Source: Nitrospira japonica
Lineage (GTDB): Bacteria; Nitrospirota; Nitrospiria; Nitrospirales; Nitrospiraceae
Direction of reading: 5' to 3'
NCBI RefSeq assembly: GCF_900169565.1
Contig: NZ_LT828648.1
Location: 372,001 to 436,000 of the forward strand
DNA: 64,000 nt
Positions 7,653-16,657 of the stretch are shown one piece after another. Position numbers and translations under genes: made by a program. Under the pieces are notes generated by a model, which searched no databases, was not told the DNA's origin, and saw nothing but the letters and a program-made list of their open reading frames with translations. Every line of letters starts with the position of its first letter. Positions within the stretch are counted from its first letter, which is position 1.

Positions 7653-8750
7653 ATGAAACGTATCCGTTATGCCGTAGTCGGACTGGGACATATCGCCCAA
7701 GCGGCGGTACTTCCGGCATTTGCCCATACGGCTTCAAACTCACAGCTCACCGCCCTCGTTTCCGGCGATCCCGCAAAGCTCAGGACGCTCAGCCGCCGGC
7801 ACAACATTTCTCATACGTATCGCTACGCGCAGTATGAACGATGTCTGCGAGAGGGACATATTGACGCCGTCTATATCGCGCTTCCCAACAGCCTGCATTG
7901 TGATTTCGCCGTACGAGCGGCTCGAGCGGGAATTCATGTGCTGTGCGAAAAACCCATGGCCGTGACTGCGGAGGAATGCCGCCGGATGATTCGCGCAGCC
8001 GATGGCCGGCGCACCAAATTCATGGTCGCCTATCGACTTCACCTGGAACAGGCCAATGTGAAAGCCGTGCAGATCGCTCGGTCCGGCAAGCTCGGAACGT
8101 TGCGGATATTCAATTCCGTCTTCACGATGCAAGTGCGTCCAGGGAACATCCGCGTCCGACGACAACTGGGCGGCGGGTCCCTGTATGACATTGGCGTGTA
8201 CTGCATCAACGCGGCCCGCTATCTTTTTCAAGATAACCCGGTCGAAGTCAGCGGCTTTTCCGTGAAAGAAACAGATCGACGCTTCCGCGAGGTGGATAAG
8301 ATGTCGGGCGCCCTGATGCGGTTTCCCGGCGACCGTCTCGCAAGCTTCGTGTGCAGTTTCGGAGCAGCGGACGTATCGTCCTATGAAATCGTCGACACGA
8401 AGGGACGGCTGCTACTCGACCCTGCCTTCGAATACGTCGGCTCCCACACCCAGCGTGTGACGATCGATGGGGACACGAAGGCCGAGCGATTTCAACCCGG
8501 CGATCAGTTTGCAGCGGAGATCATCTATTTTTCCGATTGTATTCGCTACGATAGGGAACCCGAGCCGTCAGGGTTGGAGGGATTGATCGACGTCCAGATC
8601 GTTCAGGCCCTCTATCAATCGGCGAAACGCAGGAAATCCGTCACGCTGAATCTACCGGCTAAACGCCGATGGCCGACGGTCAAGCAGGTCATTCATCGCC
8701 CTCCCGTGTCCAAGCCCAGACTGGTGCGAACCCGGTCTCCATCACTCTGA
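7653..8750 (+). CDS. Gfo/Idh/MocA-family NAD(P)-dependent oxidoreductase
   Basis: About 365 residues. The Rossmann start KRIRYAVVGLGHIAQAAVLP, the conserved CEKPMA motif (EKP carries the catalytic Lys), and the C-terminal beta-sheet domain with GGGSLYDIGVYCINAARYLF match glucose-fructose oxidoreductase and sugar dehydrogenase relatives. Substrate is likely a cyclic sugar or polyol, unknown here. The frame is open from 7560 with GTG and ATG codons before 7653; I chose 7653 because the Rossmann fold begins there, though no ribosome site favours it. It stands alone between opposite-strand genes. Confidence 0.85.
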   Translation: MKRIRYAVVGLGHIAQAAVLPAFAHTASNSQLTALVSGDPAKLRTLSRRHNISHTYRYAQYERCLREGHIDAVYIALPNSLHCDFAVRAARAGIHVLCEKPMAVTAEECRRMIRAADGRRTKFMVAYRLHLEQANVKAVQIARSGKLGTLRIFNSVFTMQVRPGNIRVRRQLGGGSLYDIGVYCINAARYLFQDNPVEVSGFSVKETDRRFREVDKMSGALMRFPGDRLASFVCSFGAADVSSYEIVDTKGRLLLDPAFEYVGSHTQRVTIDGDTKAERFQPGDQFAAEIIYFSDCIRYDREPEPSGLEGLIDVQIVQALYQSAKRRKSVTLNLPAKRRWPTVKQVIHRPPVSKPRLVRTRSPSL

Positions 8751-8770
8751 GGCCTCGCCGGGCGCTGCCT

Positions 8771-9289
8771 TCATTTCTCTTCTCGCACCGCGTCCTGATT
8801 GTTCACCGCCTGAAAGTCGTTTGCAAACGCCGATACCAGGTCTTCGACCACTTTCGTCGCTTCGCCCAAACTGTTTGCGCCGGGAGTTCCGATCACGCCC
8901 TGCTCCCACGTGCTCGCAAACATCTTTCGCTGCGGCCGATGTGCCAACACTACCGACTGCTTGAGGGCCACCGTGACGACGTACACATACTGGTTCGATT
9001 GAATTCTGTAGGTGCCTACCCGCACGTATAGAGACGGTTTCGACGGGGAAGACGCCTGTTCCACGGGCGTAAGGATCCTCGTCCCGCGTGATTGCAGCGA
9101 TCGTTCCGCGGCGGCCCGAATCAATTCCTCGGATAACCCCTCCGCCTGGGCATCCGACGGGACTTCTTCAACGACCACCGTAACTCCGGGAAGATCCCGC
9201 AAGGACTCGCGCTGGATAGACGATGCTCCGTGCGCAACGCCGGAAGTGAAGGACCATACGATCGCGCTCAGTAATACGAGATAGTGCAT
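8771..9289 (-). CDS. Secreted protein of unknown function
   Basis: 172 residues with a signal peptide (LVLLSAIVWSFTSGVAHGAS). The mature part starts with a strand-rich segment (LPGVTVVVEEVPSDAQAEGL), then a helix (EELIRAAAERSLQSRG), then YVRVGTYRIQSNQYVYVVTVALKQSVVL. The alternation suggests a small periplasmic alpha/beta domain of the kind seen in proteins that gauge or bind outer-membrane components. It converges with the oxidoreductase gene, 20 bp away. No named family recognised. Confidence 0.7.
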   Translation of the reverse strand: MHYLVLLSAIVWSFTSGVAHGASSIQRESLRDLPGVTVVVEEVPSDAQAEGLSEELIRAAAERSLQSRGTRILTPVEQASSPSKPSLYVRVGTYRIQSNQYVYVVTVALKQSVVLAHRPQRKMFASTWEQGVIGTPGANSLGEATKVVEDLVSAFANDFQAVNNQDAVREEK

Positions 9290-9541
9290 GAGATCACCAA
9301 ATTATGAATGGATAAGAACGTCGCACGATACCGCGAATCCGAGCGACTGACAACCCCCGGTTCGTCATCTGGAAGACTCGCCAGTAACAATAGTACGGGC
9401 CAGGCTATGACATAACTGAGCCTTTCGAGCCGTAGCCGGAATCACGGGATGACGGAGGAAAGATCGGCATCGCCTGGTGCAGAGGAAAACATGAGACCGG
9501 CAGGATTGCAGAACAGCTGCGCGCCTGTTCAGCCACCCACT

Positions 9542-9991
9542 TCACGTAGCTCCAGGCGGCTCACCTCCCGGCCGGGGTTCGTTGGTAAGAGTCGTACCAT
9601 GCGAATGCTTGATTTCTTGAACGGCCGCGCGTATCGCGCCATTCAGTTCGTACATGGTTTCTTTCTGTATGACTGCCTTCGCACCAAGCTCGAGCATCGT
9701 ATCGCGATACTCATCCGCATTGGCCGACAGACCGAGGATGGCTATATGGGGAAAGTGGAGTTTGATGTACCGCGCCGCCTCGATCCCGTTCATCCTGGGC
9801 ATGTTGATATCCATCACGACGACATCCGGAAGGAGATCTTCCGTAAGGGCAGTGGCTTCCGACCCATCAACCGCTTCACCGACCACCCGCAGGTCTGTTT
9901 GATCCGCAAGCATGCGACGGATGACCATTCTCATCATCGCATTATCTTCAGCCACCACTAGACGAATGGGACGACACCTTCCGTCGACCAT
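9542..9991 (-). CDS. Single-domain response regulator
   Basis: 149 residues forming only a receiver domain: acidic pair E15-D16 (VVAEDN), phospho-acceptor D61 (VVVMDINMP), conserved switch and Lys region near AKAVIQKE. A 25-residue tail has no output domain, so it signals by protein contact, like CheY or a phosphorelay Spo0F type. A GGAGGGTGA site precedes ATG 9991. The cognate kinase is not adjacent. Closely similar in design to the regulator at 16658-17062. Confidence 0.85.
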   Translation of the reverse strand: MVDGRCRPIRLVVAEDNAMMRMVIRRMLADQTDLRVVGEAVDGSEATALTEDLLPDVVVMDINMPRMNGIEAARYIKLHFPHIAILGLSANADEYRDTMLELGAKAVIQKETMYELNGAIRAAVQEIKHSHGTTLTNEPRPGGEPPGAT

Positions 9992-10185
9992 CGCTCACCC
10001 TCCACATCATCATTTTCCAATAATGAGAGGAGGCCAGGAGTCCGTGGACTCGGAAGATCCCTTGCAGAAGACATCACGATGCCGCATATTCCAGAAATGT
10101 TTCCAGAATTGAGTTGGAGATCGTCAAATACGCAACAAAAGCGGAGGCTGCGACACCAGGTCAATACAAAGCCTGCGCACCGACA

Positions 10186-10659
10186 TTACCCGATTCGCCA
10201 TTGGATGAGCGATGCAGTGGCGGGGGTACCGGCAATGTCCGGAATGATGGTGAGCTCGAGCATGACGGCTCCCGGGAGATCGACGTCATGATCTTCGATT
10301 TCACGTATCGATCCCCGTGGGCTAAAATTCCATTGCTGACGTACAATATGTTGCAACGGCTGGGATCCGCCAGCTGACCATCGCAAGGTGTATTCTTGCG
10401 TCCGCTGCAGAACCGATTCGACAAACTCCAGCCGAATCCGCTTTATGGTGGTCGGCCGACTAAATAGCAGGCGGATGACTTGTTCTCCATGCATTCCTGC
10501 GCGCCATCCTGAAGGCCGATCAGGCAATAGTGCGTTCTCGATTGGCCTCGCCGGATCCTCTGACGTCACTTCCACGTCCGCGAGATGTTCGATACCAAGC
10601 CACTCCGGATCGGACAAGGCCGTCTTGCTGTACGATCGGCCGATGAAACGTTTACGCAT
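10186..10659 (-). CDS. Conserved-type protein, possible galactose-binding-like beta sandwich
   Basis: 157 residues without signal peptide. The core (about 30-155) reads as a beta-sandwich: LADVEVTSEDPARPIENALL, GWRAGMHGEQVIRLLFSRP, IKRIRLEFVES, YTLRWSAGG. This order resembles discoidin or XRCC1-N-like domains that place a ligand or protein partner at one edge. The fold is my inference from pattern only. It starts 8 bp after the metallothionein-like gene ends, in the same direction, so the two are probably co-transcribed. Confidence 0.65.
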   Translation of the reverse strand: MRKRFIGRSYSKTALSDPEWLGIEHLADVEVTSEDPARPIENALLPDRPSGWRAGMHGEQVIRLLFSRPTTIKRIRLEFVESVLQRTQEYTLRWSAGGSQPLQHIVRQQWNFSPRGSIREIEDHDVDLPGAVMLELTIIPDIAGTPATASLIQWRIG

Positions 10660-10667
10660 ACGCCCGC

Positions 10668-10823
10668 CTATGGTGACTGCGCCTTTTCGTGTTCATGCCC
10701 GCGGCAATCCGCATGGGGGCAGTGACAAAGACCCGCCGGCAATCCCTGCCGACATTCATCGCTGCAAAATTCCTTTCCTTCAGGAATATGACATGTGCAT
10801 AGGGGCACGGCACATTTTTTCAT
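10668..10823 (-). CDS. Bacterial metallothionein-like protein
   Basis: 51 residues from ATG 10823, with AGGAGGGAG directly upstream. Eight Cys (4, 9, 11, 20, 24, 33, 35, 40) and several His (12, 34, 37, 43, 45) follow the order C-x4-C-x-C ... C-x3-C ... C-x-C-x4-C, with FCSDEC in the middle. That matches SmtA-type prokaryotic metallothioneins, which hold zinc in a Cys/His cluster and include a small zinc finger. It likely stores or buffers zinc or cadmium. The gene is too short for usual callers and leads a two-gene unit with the beta-sandwich protein. Confidence 0.75.
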   Translation of the reverse strand: MKKCAVPLCTCHIPEGKEFCSDECRQGLPAGLCHCPHADCRGHEHEKAQSP

Positions 10824-11112
10824 CGTCTCCCTCCTGACTTGTCTGCAGCTGCAGCCAACATCCTCCTGGAGCAGAGTCACCTTCTGAGGCACAGGCCAAT
10901 GCTGGCACGATCATGCCGGAGGACAAACTAGGGAAATACCTGGCGAAGGAGTACGGGGTGGATGGTCAACACCACTTTCTCGCATGGCGGCACGTGAGAA
11001 GACTCAGTCCCACTCGTCCCTGAGCCTTGAACTACCGCCTTCACCTTAAAAGTGTGATAGAAGGTGCGCTGACGATTTAAGCGTTGTTGTGCCAGTCAGA
11101 AGGAGTCGAACC

Positions 11113-12075
11113 ATGTACGACGTCATCATCATCGGCGGAAGCTACGCGGGGCTCGCCGCGGCGCTCCAGCTGGTGCGGGCACGTCGACACGTGCTCATCG
11201 TCGATGCGGGTCAGCGGCGAAATCGCTTCGCGCACGGCTCACACGGATTTCTCGGGCAGGATGGACAACCACCGGCGGCCATTGCGGCAAAGGGGCGATC
11301 CGAGGTCCTCGCATACCCTACCGTCACTTGGCGGGAGGCGCTCGCGACCGAGGCTCGCTCCGTCTCAGACGGCTTTGTCGTACGTACCGGATCTGACGAG
11401 CATCGGGCGAAACGTCTCATCCTCGCCACCGGCGTCGTCGATGAGCTGCCCGCCATTTCCGGTCTGGCCGACCGGTGGGGCAAGCAAGTCTTCTCTTGTC
11501 CGTACTGCGACGGTTACGAGTTGGGGATGGGGCGCCTCGGCGTGTTGGCGACGGGCGTCGCGTCGACGCGCTTCGCCCTCCTGATTTCCGAGTGGGCAGG
11601 AGTCGGGAAGACTACGTTCTTCATCAACGGCGCCGTCGAGCCGGAGGCTGAGCAGCTCGCCGCATTGGCATCGCGTCACATCGAGGTTGAGCGCGGGGAG
11701 GTCGTCGAGGTCGCGGGCAACGAGCCTGTTTTGGAGCTGCGTCTCGGCAATGGACGTTCCAGCATACTGGACGGCCTCTTTCTCCTCCCTCACACGCGGC
11801 TCAACGGCCCCTTCGCCGAACAACTTGGATGCGAGGTAGAGATGGGACCCCATGGTCCCCTGTACAGGACTGACGAGACGAAGGAAACGACCGTGGCGGG
11901 CGTATTCGCGTGCGGCGATGCCGCGCTGACGATGCCATCAGTCGCGTTCGCCGTTGCCGACGGCGTGAGGGCGGGAAAATCCACGCACCAGTCGCTCGTC
12001 TTTGGATCGGTGAAAAAGGAGGAGACGAAGACCCAACGCGACAGTGATGGAGCCCTACCCGAGCCAAACCCGTGA
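11113..12075 (+). CDS. Thioredoxin-reductase-like FAD/NAD(P) disulfide oxidoreductase
   Basis: 320 residues. FAD-binding GGSYAGLAAAL lies near the N-terminus, the redox-active C129-P-Y-C132 sits between the two halves as in TrxB, an NAD(P)-type domain follows, and GVFACGDAALTMPSVAFAVA is the second FAD motif. The family reduces thioredoxin-like partners with NAD(P)H; this short type is often an orphan with an unknown partner. AAGGAG eight bases upstream selects ATG 11113. Preceded by an inverted repeat (CACCTT at 11042 with AAGGTG at 11061) in its promoter region. Confidence 0.85.
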   Translation: MYDVIIIGGSYAGLAAALQLVRARRHVLIVDAGQRRNRFAHGSHGFLGQDGQPPAAIAAKGRSEVLAYPTVTWREALATEARSVSDGFVVRTGSDEHRAKRLILATGVVDELPAISGLADRWGKQVFSCPYCDGYELGMGRLGVLATGVASTRFALLISEWAGVGKTTFFINGAVEPEAEQLAALASRHIEVERGEVVEVAGNEPVLELRLGNGRSSILDGLFLLPHTRLNGPFAEQLGCEVEMGPHGPLYRTDETKETTVAGVFACGDAALTMPSVAFAVADGVRAGKSTHQSLVFGSVKKEETKTQRDSDGALPEPNP

Positions 12076-12090
12076 CCGAACCGTCACCAT

Positions 12091-12108
12091 GAATTGAGCA
12101 CTCAATTG
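12091..12108. terminator. Weak hairpin between convergent genes
   Basis: AATTGAG-CA-CTCAATT forms a 7-bp AT-rich stem between the oxidoreductase stop and the end of the opposite-strand small gene. It overlaps that gene's last codons. There is no T-run, so a role as terminator is only suggested by position. Confidence 0.25.
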
Positions 12109-12368
12109 TGGCATGTGAGGGGGCTCGCATGCGTTTCGTTTACCGACAATCCAGGGACGTTGCCATCAATAATGCGTTGCGCATAGCTGATGCCGTGAAG
12201 ATCGGCCTCCTCCTCACTTCCGTACGGCAAGTCTGCCGTGAAGGATCGCGTCCTCGTGGTCCCCTTGTGCCGCCAAAAGATCTCGAGACTGATCGTCCAC
12301 TCATTGAACGTTCTGCCGTGTTGCGGGAAGGACTTGATGGTGTAGCCCTGGTGGATGACGGTTTTCAT
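12102..12368 (-). CDS. Small protein of unknown function
   Basis: 88 residues from ATG 12368, with a GGGGGAG site about seven bases upstream. It reads MKTVIHQGYTIKSFPQHG, a beta-rich middle (EWTISLEIFWRHKG, RTRSFTADLPYGS) and an ending typical of a conserved small-protein family (EEADLHGISYAQRIIDGNVP). I recall related short proteins in environmental bacteria but know no function. The frame extends upstream over non-coding sequence; the shorter start is preferred. Confidence 0.65.
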   Translation of the reverse strand: MKTVIHQGYTIKSFPQHGRTFNEWTISLEIFWRHKGTTRTRSFTADLPYGSEEEADLHGISYAQRIIDGNVPGLSVNETHASPLTCHN

Positions 12369-12487
12369 GTGATCACTCCCCCTGCTACAAGTGCAAGGAC
12401 CTTTACAAAGCTTGCATTGCAGGCACTCCGACCGCATGTGCGCGCATAAGACTCGTATCGCCGCAGGGCGCGAAGAATGCCGGCCGA

Positions 12488-13474
12488 TTATCGATGCACC
12501 ATCATTGAAACGCGCGTTTTCACTCGAGCCAGGAATCTGTTCTCCTTCCGACCCGGAGGCGGAAAAGGGAGTGAAAGCGGCGGCCTGTAGAACTTGAGGC
12601 TTCCATGCAATGCTCCCACCTGCCAGGCGAAGTACCATATCCATCGATTCCAGGCCAGGCCGGTCCGAGAGCTCGGGAGCGCCTCGATCAATCGGATCCA
12701 GTTCTTGATGTAGGTCCCCCAGGAATGGAACTGACCAACGGCTTGCTGCTGATACCGCTTGGCCAGCAGCACATTGTAGAGCGCCGATTGCCGGACCTGC
12801 TGAAATCTTCCCGCCTCGTCGTTCCTGCATCGAATATGGAGCACCGCATCAGGCACCCATTCGATCCGGCACCCCGTCTCTTGAATTCTGAAGCAATATT
12901 CCGTGTCCTCAAGAACAGGAAAGGCCTCATCAAATCCCCCGACCTGCGCATGAAGGGCGCGCTTCACGCCTAACGTGCCACCCCCGGCATGCTGAAGGTA
13001 TGGCGGATACCAGGTTTTTTGCAGCCCATGGTGTTGATCATGAAAGGCGTGCTGCTGCGCCAGCGCCGGCTCATTGAGTTTCGTAAAGTCCACTCGGCAG
13101 GCGACACAATCAAACCGGGACAGCGCGGTCGCCATAGCCGCGAGCCATCCTTCCCCCACGACGTCGTCGGCGTCGCAAAAGACAATCGACTCACCATAGG
13201 CTGCTTCGACCCCCACATTGCGGGCATATGGCCTGCCCTGTCGATCCAGCGCATCGACGATCCGAAGATTGCGGACTCTTCCGACATACTGTCCGACAAT
13301 TCCGACGGTGTCATCGTCAGATCGGTTATTGACGACGACGACTTCCCACGGCATGGAACATTCTTGACTCGCCAATGCCTCGAGCTGTGCCCCGATCGTA
13401 CGGGCTCCGTTATAACAGGGAATCACCACGCTCAGTTTTACTTTCGTTGCTTGATGCGGTTTATCGTCCATCAT
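12488..13474 (-). CDS. Family 2 glycosyltransferase
   Basis: About 328 residues. The GT-A fold starts VKLSVVIPCYNGARTIGAQL, with nucleotide-sugar binding acidic residues at VVVNNRSDDDT and the metal-binding FCDADDVV motif; the GGFDEAFPVLEDTEYCFR stretch is the usual acceptor-side signature. No membrane helices, so it acts in the cytoplasm or at the inner membrane face on a surface glycan. The true start is probably one of the two adjacent ATGs at 13474/13471, just after a GGGGGGA site. A second GT2 gene lies 460 bp upstream in the same direction. Confidence 0.88.
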   Translation of the reverse strand: MMDDKPHQATKVKLSVVIPCYNGARTIGAQLEALASQECSMPWEVVVVNNRSDDDTVGIVGQYVGRVRNLRIVDALDRQGRPYARNVGVEAAYGESIVFCDADDVVGEGWLAAMATALSRFDCVACRVDFTKLNEPALAQQHAFHDQHHGLQKTWYPPYLQHAGGGTLGVKRALHAQVGGFDEAFPVLEDTEYCFRIQETGCRIEWVPDAVLHIRCRNDEAGRFQQVRQSALYNVLLAKRYQQQAVGQFHSWGTYIKNWIRLIEALPSSRTGLAWNRWIWYFAWQVGALHGSLKFYRPPLSLPFPPPGRKENRFLARVKTRVSMMVHR

Positions 13475-13936
13475 TCCCCCCAATGGCAAACGGCCGCACG
13501 AGTTTGTCGGACACGTCGAATGTAGATGGACGTGACGAAGCGTCGCAGGAAGAGGTTGCTACTTGGAGTTCAAAGAAGCAGGCGTGAAAGGGCAGGAAGG
13601 CACGGCAATCGAAATGCACTTCATCTAAATTTGGCGGATCACAACCATGACGATAGCGGGAAACATCTGATTCGTGCGAAAGCAGGGGGGATATGAGAGT
13701 GGAACTTGGGGCTCGCATGAGAGCCTTGATGAGGTTCGGTGCGCGAAGTGGCTACCGCAAATGCTGGCAAACGCTATCACAATGCTACGAAGCAATGATA
13801 GGGTGAAAATTATTAAATATATTCAATGGTTAGAGATTCAGAATTCACGCGATGCGGAAAGGACCTCGGAGGATTCTGGGGATCCGATCGCACCCGAGCA
13901 CCATTCTCGGAATGAACGGCGGCGAAGGGGCGGGCA
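13475..13936. other. Intergenic region between two glycosyltransferase genes
   Basis: About 460 bases without a convincing gene. The part near 13790-13850 is notably AT-rich compared with the rest of the window (runs such as AAAATTATTAAATATATTC) and may hold the promoter of the downstream glycosyltransferase or mark recently acquired DNA. No repeat or RNA feature recognised. Confidence 0.5.
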
Positions 13937-14953
13937 CTATACGAACCTCCTGATTACCGGTTTGAGCGCAGCTTCCAGCCGCTGAGGGCACCATAGCCGG
14001 AAGAACAAATATGCCGTGCGCCATGACGGACGCCGACGAAACTGACCGAACAGAAACGACAATGCCCACGCCCGATGTCCGTTGCGGCCGTCTTCGAAAG
14101 CAGACGTCGTGACTTCGTACAGCTCCTGGGCGATCCTTCTGCGGATGACAGGCTGAGTTTCCTCGTCGGCGATTCCGAGATGCCTGCTCCAGATGGCGAT
14201 ATTTGGTTCAAAATGCTTGAACCGCCTTCGATCGATCTGACCCGACCAACTCGACGGCTGGTAACGGTATCGCACGAGTGATTGCTTGATTAAGATAATA
14301 GGAAACCGGGCCGCGACTCGAATGAACATGTCGTAGTCGCTCGACCCTCCACCTTCATGGAACAGCCCCACACGGTCTAACACCTGCTTAGGAATAATGA
14401 CTTGCGATGGTGTCTCGATCAAACAGTGGTGGAGCATCGGAAGATACAAACTTGCCGAAAGCATCGCGCCGTACGGAAGCGTCTCGTACTCTTTCACAAT
14501 TCCGTTGAAGAGAGTCGGAGTAATGATCATCCCGTTGCTCGAATTGAACTGTATCCCGTCGACCGCGATCATGCCGGCGTCGGGATAGCGACGAGCAGCT
14601 TCGATCTGCACGGCCAACTTTTCAGGTTCCCACAGATCGTCTCCGTCCAGGAACGCAAGAAGTTCGCCGCGTGAATGCCGGACGCCCGTATTGCGGGTTG
14701 GCGCCCCCTCCGCATTTCGCACGGTGCCTTGGTTGCTCGCGTGACGGACATAGCGGATGCGATCGCCAAAACCCGCTACTCGAGTTTCGGTGTCATCGGT
14801 GGACGCATCGTCGACGACAATGACTTCAAAATCCTGGTAGGTTTGGGCAAGAACACTGCGGATGGTGTCTTCGATGCACCAGCCCAGATTGTAGGCGCTG
14901 ATGATGACGCTGACGAACGGGTCCATTTCGCTACGTCCCACGTCCTGCTGCAT
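13937..14953 (-). CDS. Family 2 glycosyltransferase
   Basis: About 338 residues, or 329 if the ATG at 14926 is used, where the fold begins (MDPFVSVIISAYNLG). Conserved sites: VIVVDDASTDDT for the nucleotide, ALLxFLDGDD-type motif (ELLAFLDGDDLWEPEKL) for metal, and a later YDMFIRVAARFP. Probably transfers a sugar to a cell-surface polymer. Neither start has a good ribosome site. Not closely alike to the neighbouring GT2, so not a recent duplication. Confidence 0.87.
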   Translation of the reverse strand: MQQDVGRSEMDPFVSVIISAYNLGWCIEDTIRSVLAQTYQDFEVIVVDDASTDDTETRVAGFGDRIRYVRHASNQGTVRNAEGAPTRNTGVRHSRGELLAFLDGDDLWEPEKLAVQIEAARRYPDAGMIAVDGIQFNSSNGMIITPTLFNGIVKEYETLPYGAMLSASLYLPMLHHCLIETPSQVIIPKQVLDRVGLFHEGGGSSDYDMFIRVAARFPIILIKQSLVRYRYQPSSWSGQIDRRRFKHFEPNIAIWSRHLGIADEETQPVIRRRIAQELYEVTTSAFEDGRNGHRAWALSFLFGQFRRRPSWRTAYLFFRLWCPQRLEAALKPVIRRFV

Positions 14954-15286
14954 GGTCGGCAGCAGATCTTTGGAAGTGTTTCCGAGTCTGCCGGGAACCC
15001 TCGCTCAAACCCGGTTATGTGCGGCCCATTATCGTCCGGCGCAGCCTCAGATGCAATCAGAGCTGTTTGAAGGTCAGCGCCCTATATACAATTGTGGGCG
15101 GGTTCGTATGTAGGACAGCGTGTCGATAGCGTGTAGGATTTCGTGCCGACGGCGTGTAGGAGGATATGGCTGTCCGTATGGATCCTCCGCCCCGGATGAG
15201 CACTCACACGGCTGGCGTCCATAACTGACTTGGTATATGTTCTGGGCCTGTCGCTTCCGAACAAGACTCATGTGGGGAGACGTACG
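14954..15286. other. Intergenic region with short direct repeats
   Basis: About 330 bases between divergent genes. Around 15117-15165 the unit GCGTGTAGGA or a close variant occurs repeatedly (AGCGTGTCGATAGCGTGTAGG, then GGCGTGTAGGAGG). This could be a set of regulator boxes for the lipoprotein gene at 15287, or slipped-strand noise. No gene recognised. Confidence 0.4.
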
Positions 15287-15793
15287 ATGAACATCCGATT
15301 CCTGATTCTGTGGCTGGCGCTAGGGCTGCTCACTGCCGGAGGCTGCTCGAAGGTGAAGGCGTGGTACGAGGATACGAGGTACGAGGTGCATGCGCGCACG
15401 AATTTCGAGCCGTCCGCCGACTTCTCTTCGTTTCATACATTTGCCCATTCGGGCATGACCGACAGGGGGCGAAAGATCGCGGCCACTGACAACAATTCTC
15501 CCTTGAGGGCGAGGGTCAAAGAGATCGTCAACAAGCAGCTCGTCGCCAAGGAACTTCGGCAAGTCGGCTTGGAGGACCATCCGGACCTGCTTGTACACTT
15601 GTTATTCGGCATGATGGATGCCGATAAGTATCAGGAAGCCACTTTGGTGGTGAATCTGACTGAATCGTCGAAAAAGAAGCTGGTGTGGCAGGCCGTGATC
15701 AACGAAACCGTGGGAGACAGCTTGGAGAAGAACTTTGAAATGATCGACAAGGGAGTCGCCAAGGCATTCAAAGACTATCCCCCGGCCAATTGA
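15287..15793 (+). CDS. DUF4136-type lipoprotein
   Basis: 168 residues from ATG 15287, set by GGGGAGA six bases upstream. The lipoprotein signal is clear (LWLALGLLTAGGC, Cys at about 20). The rest fits DUF4136: DFSSFHTFAHSG near the start of the mature part, a helix with VKEIVNKQLVAKELRQVG, and LTESSKKKLVWQAVINETV near the end. Members are outer-membrane-anchored and of unknown role. A strong hairpin follows the gene. Confidence 0.8.
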   Translation: MNIRFLILWLALGLLTAGGCSKVKAWYEDTRYEVHARTNFEPSADFSSFHTFAHSGMTDRGRKIAATDNNSPLRARVKEIVNKQLVAKELRQVGLEDHPDLLVHLLFGMMDADKYQEATLVVNLTESSKKKLVWQAVINETVGDSLEKNFEMIDKGVAKAFKDYPPAN

Positions 15794-15864
15794 TGGGATA
15801 GGACCGACCTACTCTCGATGGCTTCCCCGGTAGATTCGTCGCGGTTTTCCCTCAAGTCCAGCGA

Positions 15865-15896
15865 GTTCCGGCACGCCAGTCATGGCGTGCCGGAAC
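15865..15896. terminator. Hairpin terminator between convergent genes
   Basis: A perfect 14-bp GC-rich stem (GTTCCGGCACGCCA) closes on a 4-base loop GTCA. It lies between the lipoprotein stop (15793) and the stop of the opposite-strand secreted-protein gene (15918), so it can serve both. No long T-run flanks it. Confidence 0.7.
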
Positions 15897-15917
15897 CACT
15901 GTCAATTCAAGGAATAC

Positions 15918-16436
15918 TCAACGGCTTTCCTTATGCTTACCCTCATGCAAATCGATGACCGTCCCCGCCTCGTTCAGTTCAACCGTCACCTCAGTCCCCT
16001 CAGCCAACGCCTTGGTCTTGGTCTCTTGCAACAACAGCGGAAAGGTTTTCTCTCCTTCCGCCGTCTGCAGCTTGATTTCCTTTTTCATGAGCCCAACATG
16101 GATGAGCTTTCCGGTGACGTGCTTGTGCTTTCCCTTTTCCCCCACCAGATGCACGTCAATCAGCGCGTTGTTTTCATTGACGGTGAACTCAACCTTGTCC
16201 CCCACCTTAAACTCGCGACCTTGGCGATGCGCTTCATTTTCGCTTAAGGAATAGGTCGATCCCGTCTCATCCTTAATGGCGAGATTACCCGCCTTCTCAA
16301 CCACTTCCCCTTTGTAGTGCCGATGTGCCCCCGTGCCCTTCCCATCGGCAAAGGACACCCCCGCCGTTCCAAGTGCCACGGCCCCGCAGACCACCACTAC
16401 CATTGCGAATGCTGAAATGCCCTTCACATGCTCCAT
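15918..16436 (-). CDS. Exported small beta-rich protein
   Basis: 172 residues from ATG 16436, chosen for its AGGAGG site. Signal peptide: GISAFAMVVVVCGAVALGTAGVSFA. The mature protein is made of short strands with many His, Lys and Glu (HRHYKGEVVEKAGNLAIKD, VGDKVEFTVNENNALIDVHL, GKLIHVGLMKKEIKLQ), suggesting two OB-like or DUF5666-like barrels, the second ending VTVELNEAGTVIDLHEG. Probably periplasmic; His-rich turns could bind metal. Function unknown. Confidence 0.72.
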   Translation of the reverse strand: MEHVKGISAFAMVVVVCGAVALGTAGVSFADGKGTGAHRHYKGEVVEKAGNLAIKDETGSTYSLSENEAHRQGREFKVGDKVEFTVNENNALIDVHLVGEKGKHKHVTGKLIHVGLMKKEIKLQTAEGEKTFPLLLQETKTKALAEGTEVTVELNEAGTVIDLHEGKHKESR

Positions 16437-16552
16437 GTTAAGCCTCCTGAATTGAAATGAGTAAGACCACCATCGCCATGGTAAATGATATTGACGATGA
16501 GAGTCTCCATTGTTTTTTGGGCTAGAACTGATGAACAACTGCTCGGGAGGAA

Positions 16553-16570
16553 TATACCGCTGACGGTATA
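16553..16570. promoter_or_regulatory. Inverted repeat upstream of the exported protein gene
   Basis: TATACCG-CTGA-CGGTATA is a perfect 7-bp inverted repeat about 117 bp upstream of ATG 16436 and 88 bp past the stop of the response regulator. It could be an operator or a weak terminator; nothing else supports either. Confidence 0.3.
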
Positions 16571-16657
16571 GGCATTGTATTCGCCTTCCGTCATCTGTGT
16601 CGTCCCGATGTTATAGCTGAAGCACGGCGGTGCCGGTGTTTTCCTTGGCCCGGGTGT

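Noticed and set aside
12369-12830. N-terminal extension of the 88-residue protein to 242 residues
   Set aside because: Runs over the glycosyltransferase gene in another frame; no coding sense before ATG 12368.
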